DNA of 64,000 nt from Rhodobacterales bacterium HTCC2255. GTDB taxonomy: Bacteria; Pseudomonadota; Alphaproteobacteria; Rhodobacterales; Rhodobacteraceae. The first letter of the stretch is position 1. Every line of letters begins with the position of its first letter. The notes below the pieces were generated by a model. The model saw only the letters and a program-made list of their open reading frames with translations, was not told the origin of the DNA and searched no databases. Shown in pieces: positions 16,611 through 25,254 of this stretch. The position numbers and the translations under genes were made by a program. Location: contig DS022282.1 in the NCBI GenBank assembly GCA_000153745.1, forward strand, positions 1,780,816-1,844,815. The letters run 5' to 3'.

Positions 16611-17075
16611 TTAAATCTTTAAGTCAAGCCTTGGTTTCCAAAAAGGTCGAAACAATTCAATTTTTGGGCATCTGTTCATTACTACTTTTAAGCCAGCATC
16701 TTCAGCTAATTTTGCAGCTTGGTCATCATAAACGTTTATCTGACCCCAAAGAACTTTAGCGCCAATAGAAATAGCTTTCTCTGCAAACCCATAAAATTCT
16801 TCCTTTGGTCTGAAGACATCTACCATGTCAACTTTATGTTCAATTTCTTCAAGAGAATGATAAACCTTTATTCCACGTATTTCCTTTAGTTTTGGATTTG
16901 GATTAACAGGAAAAATTGTGTACCCAGTTTCGTGAAGAACACGTAATACGCCATAACTGAACTTAGTTTTATCAGCACTTGCGCCAACAAGAGCGATAGT
17001 TCTTACAGAACTTAATATATCAGCAAGGTATTTTGGATCATATTCGTAGATATGATTAACTTTTGCATCAGGCAT
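16611..17075 (-). CDS. CoA-binding domain protein (YccU-type)
   Basis: 154 residues. A Rossmann fold begins at RTIALVGASADKTKFSYGVLRVL, with the nucleotide loop GASA, followed by VFRPKEEF and LWGQINVYDD and NRCPKIE. This is the stand-alone CoA-binding family related to the ligand-binding half of succinyl-CoA synthetase. Function in this family is unproven. Two bases separate it from the ferredoxin stop, so it is clearly in the same transcript as the ferredoxin and the SBP56-type gene. Confidence 0.88.
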   Translation of the reverse strand: MPDAKVNHIYEYDPKYLADILSSVRTIALVGASADKTKFSYGVLRVLHETGYTIFPVNPNPKLKEIRGIKVYHSLEEIEHKVDMVDVFRPKEEFYGFAEKAISIGAKVLWGQINVYDDQAAKLAEDAGLKVVMNRCPKIELFRPFWKPRLDLKI

Positions 17076-17077
17076 TA

Positions 17078-17437
17078 CTATTCTTCCTTTAACGTAGCTA
17101 TGTCTGCTTTTAGCTCATGAGGTTTTAATGGGTCTAAAAATGGGTTTCGATATAACTGATTATGACTTTCCACGCCGATTTCAATTGTAATATCAGTTAA
17201 TGGTCTTGCAACGCACAATATAATATAGCCATTATTAATTTGCCGGTTGTTTAATGCCACCTGTCTATTTTGATCAACTTTTCCTGAAATTAATTTTGCT
17301 GCACAAGTAATACATCCTCCGTATTTACAGCCAAAGGGTAGATCTACACCTTGGTCACGTAAACTTTCTAAAATTGGACGTTTAGGGTTTACCTCAAAAG
17401 TTTTTCCATCTCGGTTTGCTAAAGTTATTGCTGTCAT
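17078..17437 (-). CDS. Plant-type 2Fe-2S ferredoxin
   Basis: 119 residues with the cluster signature CKYGGCITC (Cys, four residues, Cys, two residues, Cys) and the fourth Cys in YIILCVARP, so all four ligands are present. It has no signal peptide, hence cytosolic. The start at 17437 is ATG overlapping the stop of the SBP56-type gene in ATGA; the alternative upstream TTG would overlap more. Its position in the operon suggests it carries electrons to or from the enzyme encoded upstream or from an unlinked oxygenase. The tail (about residues 95-119) is an extra polar extension. Confidence 0.9.
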   Translation of the reverse strand: MTAITLANRDGKTFEVNPKRPILESLRDQGVDLPFGCKYGGCITCAAKLISGKVDQNRQVALNNRQINNGYIILCVARPLTDITIEIGVESHNQLYRNPFLDPLKPHELKADIATLKEE

Positions 17438-18783
17438 AGCCAAATATCACTTGTACAATCACCACCTGGATAACGAGCTTCATGACATCGACTTGGACCA
17501 TTTGGCTCTTTTCCAAAATCAACAATAAAATCTTTATTTAATGACATTCCACCGTGTATTGGATCACAATCAATCATAACCATTACGCCACCACGTTCAC
17601 GTATTTCAGGATAAAACTGATTGTCCCATGTAGAAAATAAAGATGTTGTCACATATAGTCTTTTCCCATCCAAAGAAAGTTGGAACATTTGTGGGCCACC
17701 AGCTATTTTCACTCCATTCACAATTGGCGCTTTACCAAGCAGTCCACCCATCCAAACTTGGCCAGTAAGTTTTGGATCATGTGGATCTGAAATGTCATAT
17801 TGGCGCATATCTCCATGGAGCCAATTGTTTAGATAAAGGTATTTATCATCCATTGATATTAGAATTGCTGACATTACGCCTGGAACAGGCAGTGGCCATT
17901 CTGGGTGTGGTGCATTCTCTACATCAATTATTTTTTCCCATTGCCATTTTTCATTTTTATCTTTCCACCAGTGAATAACATTAGAACTGAGCGCAGCCCC
18001 GCAAAAACCATGAGAACTATCAGGGTCATGATGAAATTTAACTTCAAGTGGCAACAATCCATCTTCACCAAGATACATGGTCTCTATGGGTTCTCGTTTT
18101 TCAAAATCCCAGAAATGAATTTCTCTTCCGTATTTCAAATGTCCCACTTCTTCCAAGTCAAACCCAGGCATGAAAGTATTAGGTGCCGCCCATTCTGAAC
18201 TGACCATAATATTGTGGCGAGGCTGATACCAAAAATCGTAACCAAACTTTATGTTGCCCATAGAATTTTCCCATCGACCTTGAATTTCAAAATCTTTGTT
18301 CAAATGTAAATATCCACCAGGTGCTTCGCCTTTGGCATCTCCGAGCATTGAAATAATAATTTCTGAACCTAAACAATGCACAGTATGTGGGCCTGATAAA
18401 TTTGTTTTTGATTTTATATCTGCCCCATTAATTACTTTGTACAAAGAGGGAGTGCGTGGATCAGTTGCCGTATCTACGATGTGAATATTATTAGAGCGTA
18501 CACCTGGTAGTAATAAATACTTTCGCGACATTGACCCGTCATCAAAACATGATGAACAAGCATTCCAACCCATATGATGTAGTTCATCTCCAATGCCAGG
18601 CATTTCTAATCTATGTATTACTTGGCTGAATGTTTCACTTTTAGGGTCGACATCAATAGTTGCCAAATAATCAGGCTTTTGAATGCCGGTACCAGTATAA
18701 ATTGATATCGTATATAATAGTTTTTCACGAGGTGCCTTAATAGCTTCTGAAGGGCTAGAATACCCTGGGCCACAACATTCCAT
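17434..18783 (-). CDS. mtoX: SBP56-family protein, probable methanethiol oxidase
   Basis: 449 residues, the usual size for SBP56/selenium-binding-protein-1 homologues. The start MECCGPGYSSP matches the family N-terminus (a Cys-Gly-Pro-Gly-Tyr segment), and the chain continues as a beta-propeller with HHMGWNACSSCFDD and DDKYLYLNNWLHGD. Bacterial members oxidise methanethiol to formaldehyde, hydrogen sulfide and hydrogen peroxide and carry copper. This copy has no signal peptide: the conserved motif begins at residue 2, which puts it in the cytosol. It is the first gene of a four-gene operon with ferredoxin, CoA-binding protein and MFS permease. Methanethiol oxidase activity is inferred from family membership, and other sulfur or selenium roles are possible. 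Confidence 0.82.
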   Translation of the reverse strand: MECCGPGYSSPSEAIKAPREKLLYTISIYTGTGIQKPDYLATIDVDPKSETFSQVIHRLEMPGIGDELHHMGWNACSSCFDDGSMSRKYLLLPGVRSNNIHIVDTATDPRTPSLYKVINGADIKSKTNLSGPHTVHCLGSEIIISMLGDAKGEAPGGYLHLNKDFEIQGRWENSMGNIKFGYDFWYQPRHNIMVSSEWAAPNTFMPGFDLEEVGHLKYGREIHFWDFEKREPIETMYLGEDGLLPLEVKFHHDPDSSHGFCGAALSSNVIHWWKDKNEKWQWEKIIDVENAPHPEWPLPVPGVMSAILISMDDKYLYLNNWLHGDMRQYDISDPHDPKLTGQVWMGGLLGKAPIVNGVKIAGGPQMFQLSLDGKRLYVTTSLFSTWDNQFYPEIRERGGVMVMIDCDPIHGGMSLNKDFIVDFGKEPNGPSRCHEARYPGGDCTSDIWL

Positions 18784-18952
18784 TCCATTATTCCCTAACT
18801 TAAAGTGTTAAAAATCTTATTACTTGAACTGATGTTTATACATTTGAATAAGTTTTTTTGGCGTGCAAGTTTTTTATTTAAAACGAATTCTTTACTTTAG
18901 GTAATTTTTGCCAATATTTTTGTAATATAAAATAAATTAAAGGAGAAAAATA

Positions 18953-19246
18953 ATGAAAAAAATGTCGATTATCAGATTTAAACCAAAAAATGGATGCATG
19001 GATGAATTTATAGAGGCTTCTTTAGAGTTTTCAAAAGATCGTGGGACTGCGGTTCCGCCAACTCATTTTTTAATGAAATCTGGAGATGAAGTAATTGCAG
19101 TCGTAATAAGAGATTCTGATATTTTGCAGGAGAGTATGAGTGGTGGTGTTGATTGGCTAGATACTCAACGACATCTTTTAGAAGAATTTAACGAAGTTGA
19201 TAGGCATACAATACCTCTTACTGGTGATTTAATTGAATACAAATAA
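18953..19246 (+). CDS. Small protein, probable dimeric alpha/beta-barrel fold
   Basis: 97 residues, AAGGAG 7 bases before the ATG. Pattern: strand (SIIRFKPKN), helix (MDEFIEASLEFSKDRG), strand (HFLMKSGDEVIAVVIRDSD), helix (LDTQRHLLEEFNEV) and a final strand. It resembles antibiotic-monooxygenase/stress-barrel proteins, but I recognise no specific family. Divergent from the SBP56-type operon (169 bp between starts), so the two may respond to the same signal. Confidence 0.55.
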   Translation: MKKMSIIRFKPKNGCMDEFIEASLEFSKDRGTAVPPTHFLMKSGDEVIAVVIRDSDILQESMSGGVDWLDTQRHLLEEFNEVDRHTIPLTGDLIEYK

Positions 19247-19261
19247 GAAATGATTTATTAT

Positions 19262-19291
19262 GGGGAGACTAGATTTTGCACTAGTCTCCTC
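19262..19291. terminator. Hairpin between convergent genes, possible bidirectional terminator
   Basis: Stem GGGGAGACTAG (19262-19272) with CTAGTCTCCTC (19281-19291), one G-T pair, loop of 8 bases. It lies between the stops at 19246 and 19305. There is no strong T run on either side, so termination is only likely, not certain. Confidence 0.45.
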
Positions 19292-19304
19292 GTTAGAATT
19301 TATT

Positions 19305-20603
19305 TTAAGCACTTAGAGCCTGATCAATATCAGCAATAATATCATCTATATGTTCAATACCCACAGATAATCTTACATAGCCAGGAGTGACACCTGCTTT
19401 AAGTTGGTCATCAGCTGATAATTGTGAGTGAGTTGTTGAAGCGGGGTGGATAGCAAGTGTACGCGCATCACCAATATTAGCCACGTGATATATTAATTTA
19501 AGATTATCAATAAAGCTTCTACCAGCATCTGCGCCACCTTTGAGCTCAATTCCTATAAGAGCGCCATTTCCTGATGAAAGATATTTATCAGCTAATGTTT
19601 TATCTGGCCCTTTAAAAAGACTTGGATAGGTAACTGATATTATATCTTTGTGACTAGTTAAATAGCCTGTAAGTTTTTCTGCATTTTCTTGATGTTTGTT
19701 GAAACGAAGTGGAAGTGTTTCCAATCCTTGTATAAGTTGAAAAGCATTAAACGGAGATAGTGCCTGTCCAAGATCACGTAATAATACAACTCGTGCTCTT
19801 ATAGCAAAAGCGATTGGTGCACCTAATGCTTCGGGAACTAATGACCCCCATATTGCTCCATGATAGCTACCGTCTGGTGTATTAAAATTTGGTTGTTGAT
19901 CTGGATTTTCCAGCCAATCAAAATTTCCTCCATCGATAATTATGCCACCAATAGAGGTACCATGACCCCCAATAAATTTTGTTAGTGAATGAACAATAAC
20001 TGCTGCACCATGATCAAAAGGTCTGCAAGTTATGGGAGCTGCAGTATTGTCAACAATAAGTGGAATACCTTTTTTTCGTCCAATGTCAGATACCTCGGCA
20101 ATCGGAAATGGCACAAGCTTAGGGTTTGGTAATGTTTCACCAAAGTATGCCCTAGTGTGATCATCACTTAATTCGGCAAAACTATCAGGATTAGACGGAT
20201 CGGCAAAGCGTACTTCAATCCCCATTTTGGGAAGAGTATTTGTAAAAAGATTGTATGTACCTCCATATAAATGAGGAGATGCAACAATATTATCGCCTGA
20301 TGAAGCAACATTTTGAATTGCTAAACTTACCGCGGACGAACCTGATGATACTGCAACAGCAGTGGCGCCACCTTCTAATGCTGTAACTCTTTCTTCAAGC
20401 ACCTGCGTGGTTGGATTTGTAATTCTTGTATAGATATTTCCTAATTCTTGTAGTGCAAATAATTTCCCTGCATGTTCTGTACTATCAAATTCATAACTCG
20501 TTGTTTGATATATGGGTACAGCTACTGAATTTGTAGATAAATCACGTCTGTGGCTTCCTGCATGAAGCATTAAGGTTTCCAAATTGAGTGTTTCTAGAGC
20601 CAT
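19305..20603 (-). CDS. metY: O-acetylhomoserine sulfhydrylase-type PLP enzyme
   Basis: 432 residues. The Cys/Met metabolism PLP fold is clear: TLMLHAGSHRRDLSTNSVAVPIYQTTSYEF, YTRITNPTTQVLEERVTALEGG, SSGSSAVSLAI, and the PLP lysine in HSLTKFIGGHGTSIGG. Size and sequence fit O-acetyl-L-homoserine aminocarboxypropyltransferase, which makes homocysteine from sulfide or methionine from methanethiol. The start at 20603 has AAGGA about 8 bases upstream; an upstream TTG is in frame but lacks a ribosome site. Its divergent neighbour is an Lrp-family regulator. Its position beside the methanethiol-oxidase operon fits assimilation of the released sulfide. Confidence 0.88.
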   Translation of the reverse strand: MALETLNLETLMLHAGSHRRDLSTNSVAVPIYQTTSYEFDSTEHAGKLFALQELGNIYTRITNPTTQVLEERVTALEGGATAVAVSSGSSAVSLAIQNVASSGDNIVASPHLYGGTYNLFTNTLPKMGIEVRFADPSNPDSFAELSDDHTRAYFGETLPNPKLVPFPIAEVSDIGRKKGIPLIVDNTAAPITCRPFDHGAAVIVHSLTKFIGGHGTSIGGIIIDGGNFDWLENPDQQPNFNTPDGSYHGAIWGSLVPEALGAPIAFAIRARVVLLRDLGQALSPFNAFQLIQGLETLPLRFNKHQENAEKLTGYLTSHKDIISVTYPSLFKGPDKTLADKYLSSGNGALIGIELKGGADAGRSFIDNLKLIYHVANIGDARTLAIHPASTTHSQLSADDQLKAGVTPGYVRLSVGIEHIDDIIADIDQALSA

Positions 20604-20679
20604 TTTCAATATCCTTTTTTAGATTAATGTTTCCATACTTAAAAAATGACCAATAGTAATAAATAAAGTATAATTTTAT

Positions 20680-20730
20680 GAACTTTGTTCTTTTTATTTT
20701 TAATTATTACTATATTTTGGAACAAAATTC
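20680..20730. promoter_or_regulatory. Two related 11-bp elements between metY and the Lrp-type regulator
   Basis: GAACTTTGTTC at 20680-20690 and GAACAAAATTC at 20720-20730. The first is an interrupted palindrome with arms GAAC/GTTC; the second has arms GAA/TTC. Both have an A/T centre of the same size. Starts are 40 bp apart, four helical turns, so two bound dimers would face the same side. They lie in the 148-bp gap between metY and the regulator gene, where an Lrp-type protein would be expected to act. Binding is inferred. Confidence 0.5.
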
Positions 20731-20751
20731 ACTTTTGAAGGATTTTTTAGA

Positions 20752-21234
20752 ATGGATGATGTCAATATAAAGTTAATAACTCAAATGCAAGAGAATGCAG
20801 ATTTGTCACTTCTTGAGCTTTCACGTCGAGTAGGAATATCTAAGACTGCGTGCTGGAACCGTTTGCAAAAAATGGAAGAACAAAATGTGATATTAGGAAA
20901 AAAAATCCTTTTTGATCGATATTCTATTGGTTTGCCAATAGTTGTTTTTCTTTCAATAAGTGTTGGGCGACATACAATCGATTGGGTAGATGAATTCTCA
21001 GAAGTTATTTCTAAATTTCCTGAAATTATTGAAGCTCATAGACTTACTGGTGAAGGTGCAGATTATCAATTAAAGATAATATGCCCGTCAATGGAAGCTT
21101 ATGATATTCTGCAACAACAACTTATTGGTGAAATTGATTTTACTGCAATGTCTACAAAAATTTCATTGAAGCAAATCAAAAATGAATATTCTTTACCTCT
21201 CTCTCATTTAGAAAAATTGAATAAATTAGATTAA
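20752..21234 (+). CDS. Lrp/AsnC-family transcriptional regulator
   Basis: 160 residues. An N-terminal helix-turn-helix (LLELSRRVGISKTACWNRLQKMEEQNVI) is followed by the RAM ligand-binding domain with FSEVISKFPEIIEAHRLTGEGADYQLKIIC. Members form octamers or dimers that respond to amino acids. It is divergent from metY and probably controls it, sensing methionine, homocysteine or a related amino acid. Ends overlapping the convergent nuclease gene by 4 bases. Confidence 0.92.
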   Translation: MDDVNIKLITQMQENADLSLLELSRRVGISKTACWNRLQKMEEQNVILGKKILFDRYSIGLPIVVFLSISVGRHTIDWVDEFSEVISKFPEIIEAHRLTGEGADYQLKIICPSMEAYDILQQQLIGEIDFTAMSTKISLKQIKNEYSLPLSHLEKLNKLD

Positions 21235-21650
21235 TATTTATTCCAGATATCGAATTTCTTCCATGGTTTGCACGAAGAGTTTTGGATCATATATTGACCA
21301 AAATCTTTTCCATTCATCGAACAATAAGCAACAAAACGGTCATAAGTTTTAGCACCCGTCAATTTGCAATCAGCAGCCTGGCCAATAAATTTCAAAGCAA
21401 TTTTTGTTGCAATCATACCTTTGGTTGTATTTTTTTCAGGACAATCTAGAGCGGCTAATCTAATGGGTATTGAGCCTACAATAATTGTATCACCATCACG
21501 CACATGGGTAATTAATCCAGATAAAATACTGATTTTTGAATATTGCTTTTTTGATGAATTTCTGATGGTTTCGTCAGCCATCACCGAGTTGGTGATTAAT
21601 GTGAAAAACATTGAAAATGTAATAGTTATTATGGAACTATGTAATCTCAT
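21231..21650 (-). CDS. Secreted staphylococcal-nuclease-like protein
   Basis: 139 residues from the ATG at 21650, which overlaps the PrdX stop in ATGA. A signal peptide is likely (residues 1-26, ending SVMADE), so periplasmic or secreted. The core GLITHVRDGDTIIVGSIPI and IRLAALDCPE keep the Arg/Asp/Glu spacing of the catalytic Arg35, Asp40 and Glu43 of staphylococcal nuclease, and YDRFVAYC provides an Arg at the Arg87 position. It is shorter than the classical enzyme after that point, but retains the active-site elements. There are four Cys in the mature part, allowing disulphides. Confidence 0.83.
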   Translation of the reverse strand: MRLHSSIITITFSMFFTLITNSVMADETIRNSSKKQYSKISILSGLITHVRDGDTIIVGSIPIRLAALDCPEKNTTKGMIATKIALKFIGQAADCKLTGAKTYDRFVAYCSMNGKDFGQYMIQNSSCKPWKKFDIWNKY

Positions 21651-22183
21651 AAGTCGGTCCACGTGTAGCTAATTCCAATCTTTGAAAAGAATTTTTCTAG
21701 ATTTTCTATTGTCATTTCTATTGTTCGGTCATTAACCAGAGGGTGAATATAAATAACAGACTTACTCTTTAGGTTTTTATCTAAAAATAGTGAAACGTCA
21801 TTTTTTACACCAGTGATCATTGAAAGTGGTGTAACAGAGCCTGGTCGTACGCCTAAATGCTGCATTAATCTTTCAGGAGACCCAAAAGATAAATTACTGA
21901 AGCCTAAGTTTTTACTCAGTTTTTTTAAATCTACAGTTTGATCTTGCTGGGCAACCAATAAGATATTCTTTTTTTTCTTATCCCTTAAATATAAATTTTT
22001 AACGTGCCCTCCACCATTTTCAGAAGATATAAAAATTCCTTGTACTTTTTTTGAGTCTTCAACAGTTCTCAGTGGAACATGCACAAATAAATTATATTTG
22101 ATATTCCATTGATCTAGCGTTTTTAGAAGTTCATCGGATGAGATTGGCAAACTATCTTGAAATTTTGATGATGCGTCTACCAT
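21647..22183 (-). CDS. PrdX-type prolyl-tRNA deacylase (YbaK/ProX family)
   Basis: 178 residues. The sequence has the YbaK/ProX trans-editing fold: YNLFVHVPLRTVEDSKKVQG, then GGGHVKNLYLRDKKKKNILLV, then FGSPERLMQHLGVRPGSVTPLSMI. These are the marks of the alanyl-tRNA(Pro)-editing PrdX/ProXp-ala branch, a cytosolic hydrolase. Its stop overlaps the following nuclease start in ATGA. No prolyl-tRNA synthetase gene is nearby. Confidence 0.88.
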   Translation of the reverse strand: MVDASSKFQDSLPISSDELLKTLDQWNIKYNLFVHVPLRTVEDSKKVQGIFISSENGGGHVKNLYLRDKKKKNILLVAQQDQTVDLKKLSKNLGFSNLSFGSPERLMQHLGVRPGSVTPLSMITGVKNDVSLFLDKNLKSKSVIYIHPLVNDRTIEMTIENLEKFFSKIGISYTWTDL

Positions 22184-22277
22184 TGTTTGATGATCCTAAA
22201 AGTGAATATTAACTGTTTTATAATTCTAAATTTATATTATAAAAAAATACTATCAATTATTAAATTTTAGGATTGTC

Positions 22278-22712
22278 ATGGTAACAGACATAAGAATTAC
22301 ACAAGATAAAAACGATTTATTATCTTGTTTGCAACTTAGGAGAACAGTTTTTATTGAAGAACAAAATGTTCCTGAGTATGAAGAGGTTGATGGAGATGAT
22401 CCTAATTGTGAACATGTCCTATTAACTATTGATGAAACTCCAGTAGGTGCAGCGAGACTAAAATATTATGATAATTTTATAAAAGTTCAAAGAGTTTGTG
22501 TACTTGAAGATTATAGAGGACAGGGTATTGGCTCTAATATCATAAATTTTATAATTAACTATGTTAAGGAGAATGATATTCGTCAGTCGGTTCGATTAGG
22601 CTCACAAACCCATGCACTAGAATTTTACAAAGGGCTTGGTTTTATTGAATTTGGTGATGAGTATTTAGATGCGGGTATTTTACATAAAGATATGGCATAC
22701 CAAATTAAATAA
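22278..22712 (+). CDS. GNAT-family N-acetyltransferase
   Basis: 144 residues. N-terminal RRTVFIEEQNVPEYEEVDGDD is shared with ElaA-like acetyltransferases; the acetyl-CoA loop RVCVLEDYRGQGIGSNIINFI and LGSQTHALEFYKGLGFIEFGDEYLDAGILHKDMAY follow. Substrate unknown. The gene stands alone, with AGGAT about 6 bases before the ATG. Confidence 0.9.
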   Translation: MVTDIRITQDKNDLLSCLQLRRTVFIEEQNVPEYEEVDGDDPNCEHVLLTIDETPVGAARLKYYDNFIKVQRVCVLEDYRGQGIGSNIINFIINYVKENDIRQSVRLGSQTHALEFYKGLGFIEFGDEYLDAGILHKDMAYQIK

Positions 22713-22732
22713 TCTCTGATTTTTATTTTAGC

Positions 22733-25168
22733 TTAACTTTTAATAATATCAAAATTTGGATCATACGGGCAGGATTCTATTATTTCTGCACTAATTTTCT
22801 CGCCAAGTATGTCTACAAATATTTCAGTACCAATCGAGGAACATTCTGATTTAATAAACGCATATGCAATATTTTTATTTATTCTATGACCCCAATCGCC
22901 AGATGTGATGGTCCCAACGACTTTATTATCAATCAACACCGTTGCCCCACCGTGAGCTGGCGCATCTTTTGTGTCGATTTCTAAAGAAACCAATTTATTT
23001 AAACATTTTTCTGATTGTCTGAATTTTAAAGCTTCTTTTCCAATAAATTCATTTTTATTCATATTAACGAACTTGTTTAAACCTGTTTCAAATGGATCGA
23101 ATTCAGTTATTATATCTGCTTTCCAATGAAGAAATCCTTTTTCTAATCTCATTGTATCGACTGCCCTTGCACCAAATAATTTTATATTAAATTCGATGCC
23201 AGCTTTTTGTATAGCTAAGTATGCGGCATAAAGAGATGCATTAGGTATATGAATTTCATAAGCAAGCTCACCAGAGAAACTCACACCCATTACTGTAGCA
23301 GGGGCTATGCCAATAAAACATTCTCGAAGGCTAAGCCAAGGAAAAGCATCTTTAGACCAATCTCCACGGGAACAAGCTGAAAGTACTTTGCGTGCATTTG
23401 GTCCAGCTAAAACAAGTATCGTTAGATCATTAGTTAGACTTTTTAATTGGACATCTTCAACTGGATTTAAATGCTGCCTTAGCCAATCCATATCATGATA
23501 TTCACTTGCAGCGGCTGAGCCATACCAAACTCTTGCAGGGCCCCGGTCACTTTCTGGAAGATTGGCAATAGTCGCTTCACCTTTTAACATGCCATGATGA
23601 TTAAGAAAGTACCCTAAGCCAACTTTACCAGTTTGTTTTTTAATATTACCGCAAAAAATTCTATCTAAAAAATTATGTCTATCTGATCCAGTTATTTCAA
23701 TGCGATTAAAGCCATTAACTTCACACAACCCAACATTTTCTTGAACATTTTTGACTTCTCTTGCGATCAGATCAAAAGCTTCATCAAATTTGAATCCTAG
23801 TGTAGTTTTGAAATCTTTTGTAGGTTTTATATATTCTACACGTTCCCACCCATTCACAACTGTAAATTCAGCACCTTGTTCAGCAAAAATTGGTGTAAGC
23901 GGTGTGGTTTTTGCATTTCGTCCTGCAGGTCTATGTTCATGTGGAAAATGAAATCGAAATTCGTTCTGGTAGTCTTCAATTGCTTTAAGTGCAGTTAATT
24001 CAACGTTTGTATGTCCAGCAAAGCGTCTAGGGTCAATGCACCAAGTATCATAACAAGCTTCACCATGAACGATTTGTTGAGCTAAAAGCCAGCCATGACC
24101 GCCTCCTTCACCTAAACCAGCACGCAGTCCTATTATACAAAAAGCATTTTGTTTGCCGGGGATTGCACCAACTAAAGGTGCGCCATCAATGGTGTAGGTT
24201 ATAGGTCCATTAACTACTGTATGTATTCCGGCTTCCATGAGAACAGGCATGCGATCAAATGCACCTTCTAATACATCCGTGACACGGTCTAAATCGTCCG
24301 GGCAAAGCGCATTCACAAAATTTGGATCAATGCCATCCATGCCCCAAGTTTTACAGTCCTGTTCATAGAAACCTAGAAGCAGACCATTTTTTTCTTGTCG
24401 GCAATAATAATCTGAAATTGGACACCTTAATAAAGGCATACGATGCCCCGCAGATTTTATTTCAGGAATGTCTTCGGTTAAAAAATATTGATGTTCCATA
24501 GAAGTTACGGGATGATGTACACCCATCATTGATCCAACTTCATTAACTCTATATCCACACGCATTTACAATAATATCACAATCTATATCACCGTGCTCGG
24601 TATGGACAGTCCATGTATCATCTGATCTTTGCGTCAATGCAGATACAGGAGTATTCCTATAGACTTCAGCGCCAGCTTTGCGAGCTCGCCTCGCTAAAGC
24701 TTGGCAAAGTTGAGCGGGATCAATATCACCGTCTGATGGGTCCCAAAGACCCCCTAGAAGATTATTTTTTGATATAAGTGGGTGGCGTTTCGCACATTCA
24801 TTAGCATCGATAACTTCAAAATTAACATCCATGCCTTTTGCCATAGATGCAAAATGACGATACCCATCCATTTGTGCTTCTGTATTCGCTAAACGAATGC
24901 CACCATCGCCATGATGATAATTAATTGGGTATTCAGGGTCGTTTGCTAATTCATTATATAAATTGATTGAGTGGCTTTTTAAACCAACCATTGTTTGGTT
25001 CATTCCAAAATTAGTAACTTGTGCTGCTGAATGCCAAGTCGTGCCACTTGTTAATTCGTTTCGTTCTACGAGAACCACATCACTCCAACCTTCTTGAGTT
25101 AAGTGATAAAGAGTTGAGCAACCCGCAATACCTCCGCCAATTACAACGACCTTAGTACGTGTTTTCAT
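22733..25168 (-). CDS. FAD-dependent demethylating dehydrogenase with GcvT domain
   Basis: 811 residues. N-terminal FAD domain with VVVIGGGIAGCSTLYHLT and ELTSGTTWHSAAQ; the His of TTWH corresponds to the covalent FAD-linkage site of dimethylglycine and sarcosine dehydrogenases. A FAO-type middle domain and a C-terminal GcvT/aminomethyltransferase domain (about residues 430-811) pass the methyl-derived one-carbon unit to tetrahydrofolate. Likely substrates are dimethylglycine, sarcosine or a related N-methyl compound. A start at 25168 is supported by AAGGG. There is no linked Sox or Bet gene to narrow the substrate; the divergent GST gene is separate. Confidence 0.85.
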   Translation of the reverse strand: MKTRTKVVVIGGGIAGCSTLYHLTQEGWSDVVLVERNELTSGTTWHSAAQVTNFGMNQTMVGLKSHSINLYNELANDPEYPINYHHGDGGIRLANTEAQMDGYRHFASMAKGMDVNFEVIDANECAKRHPLISKNNLLGGLWDPSDGDIDPAQLCQALARRARKAGAEVYRNTPVSALTQRSDDTWTVHTEHGDIDCDIIVNACGYRVNEVGSMMGVHHPVTSMEHQYFLTEDIPEIKSAGHRMPLLRCPISDYYCRQEKNGLLLGFYEQDCKTWGMDGIDPNFVNALCPDDLDRVTDVLEGAFDRMPVLMEAGIHTVVNGPITYTIDGAPLVGAIPGKQNAFCIIGLRAGLGEGGGHGWLLAQQIVHGEACYDTWCIDPRRFAGHTNVELTALKAIEDYQNEFRFHFPHEHRPAGRNAKTTPLTPIFAEQGAEFTVVNGWERVEYIKPTKDFKTTLGFKFDEAFDLIAREVKNVQENVGLCEVNGFNRIEITGSDRHNFLDRIFCGNIKKQTGKVGLGYFLNHHGMLKGEATIANLPESDRGPARVWYGSAAASEYHDMDWLRQHLNPVEDVQLKSLTNDLTILVLAGPNARKVLSACSRGDWSKDAFPWLSLRECFIGIAPATVMGVSFSGELAYEIHIPNASLYAAYLAIQKAGIEFNIKLFGARAVDTMRLEKGFLHWKADIITEFDPFETGLNKFVNMNKNEFIGKEALKFRQSEKCLNKLVSLEIDTKDAPAHGGATVLIDNKVVGTITSGDWGHRINKNIAYAFIKSECSSIGTEIFVDILGEKISAEIIESCPYDPNFDIIKS

Positions 25169-25254
25169 CTATAAAACCCTTTTTCGCACAAATTTGGAAT
25201 AGTTCCAACGTTTTCAAATTCAAATCTTTTCTGTTAGATTTATTTTTCATATAG

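Noticed and set aside
20604-20751. SAM-II or other SAM riboswitch upstream of metY
   Set aside because: Read along the metY strand I found none of the conserved SAM-II or SAM-I segments; the twin palindromes and Lrp-type gene explain the region better.
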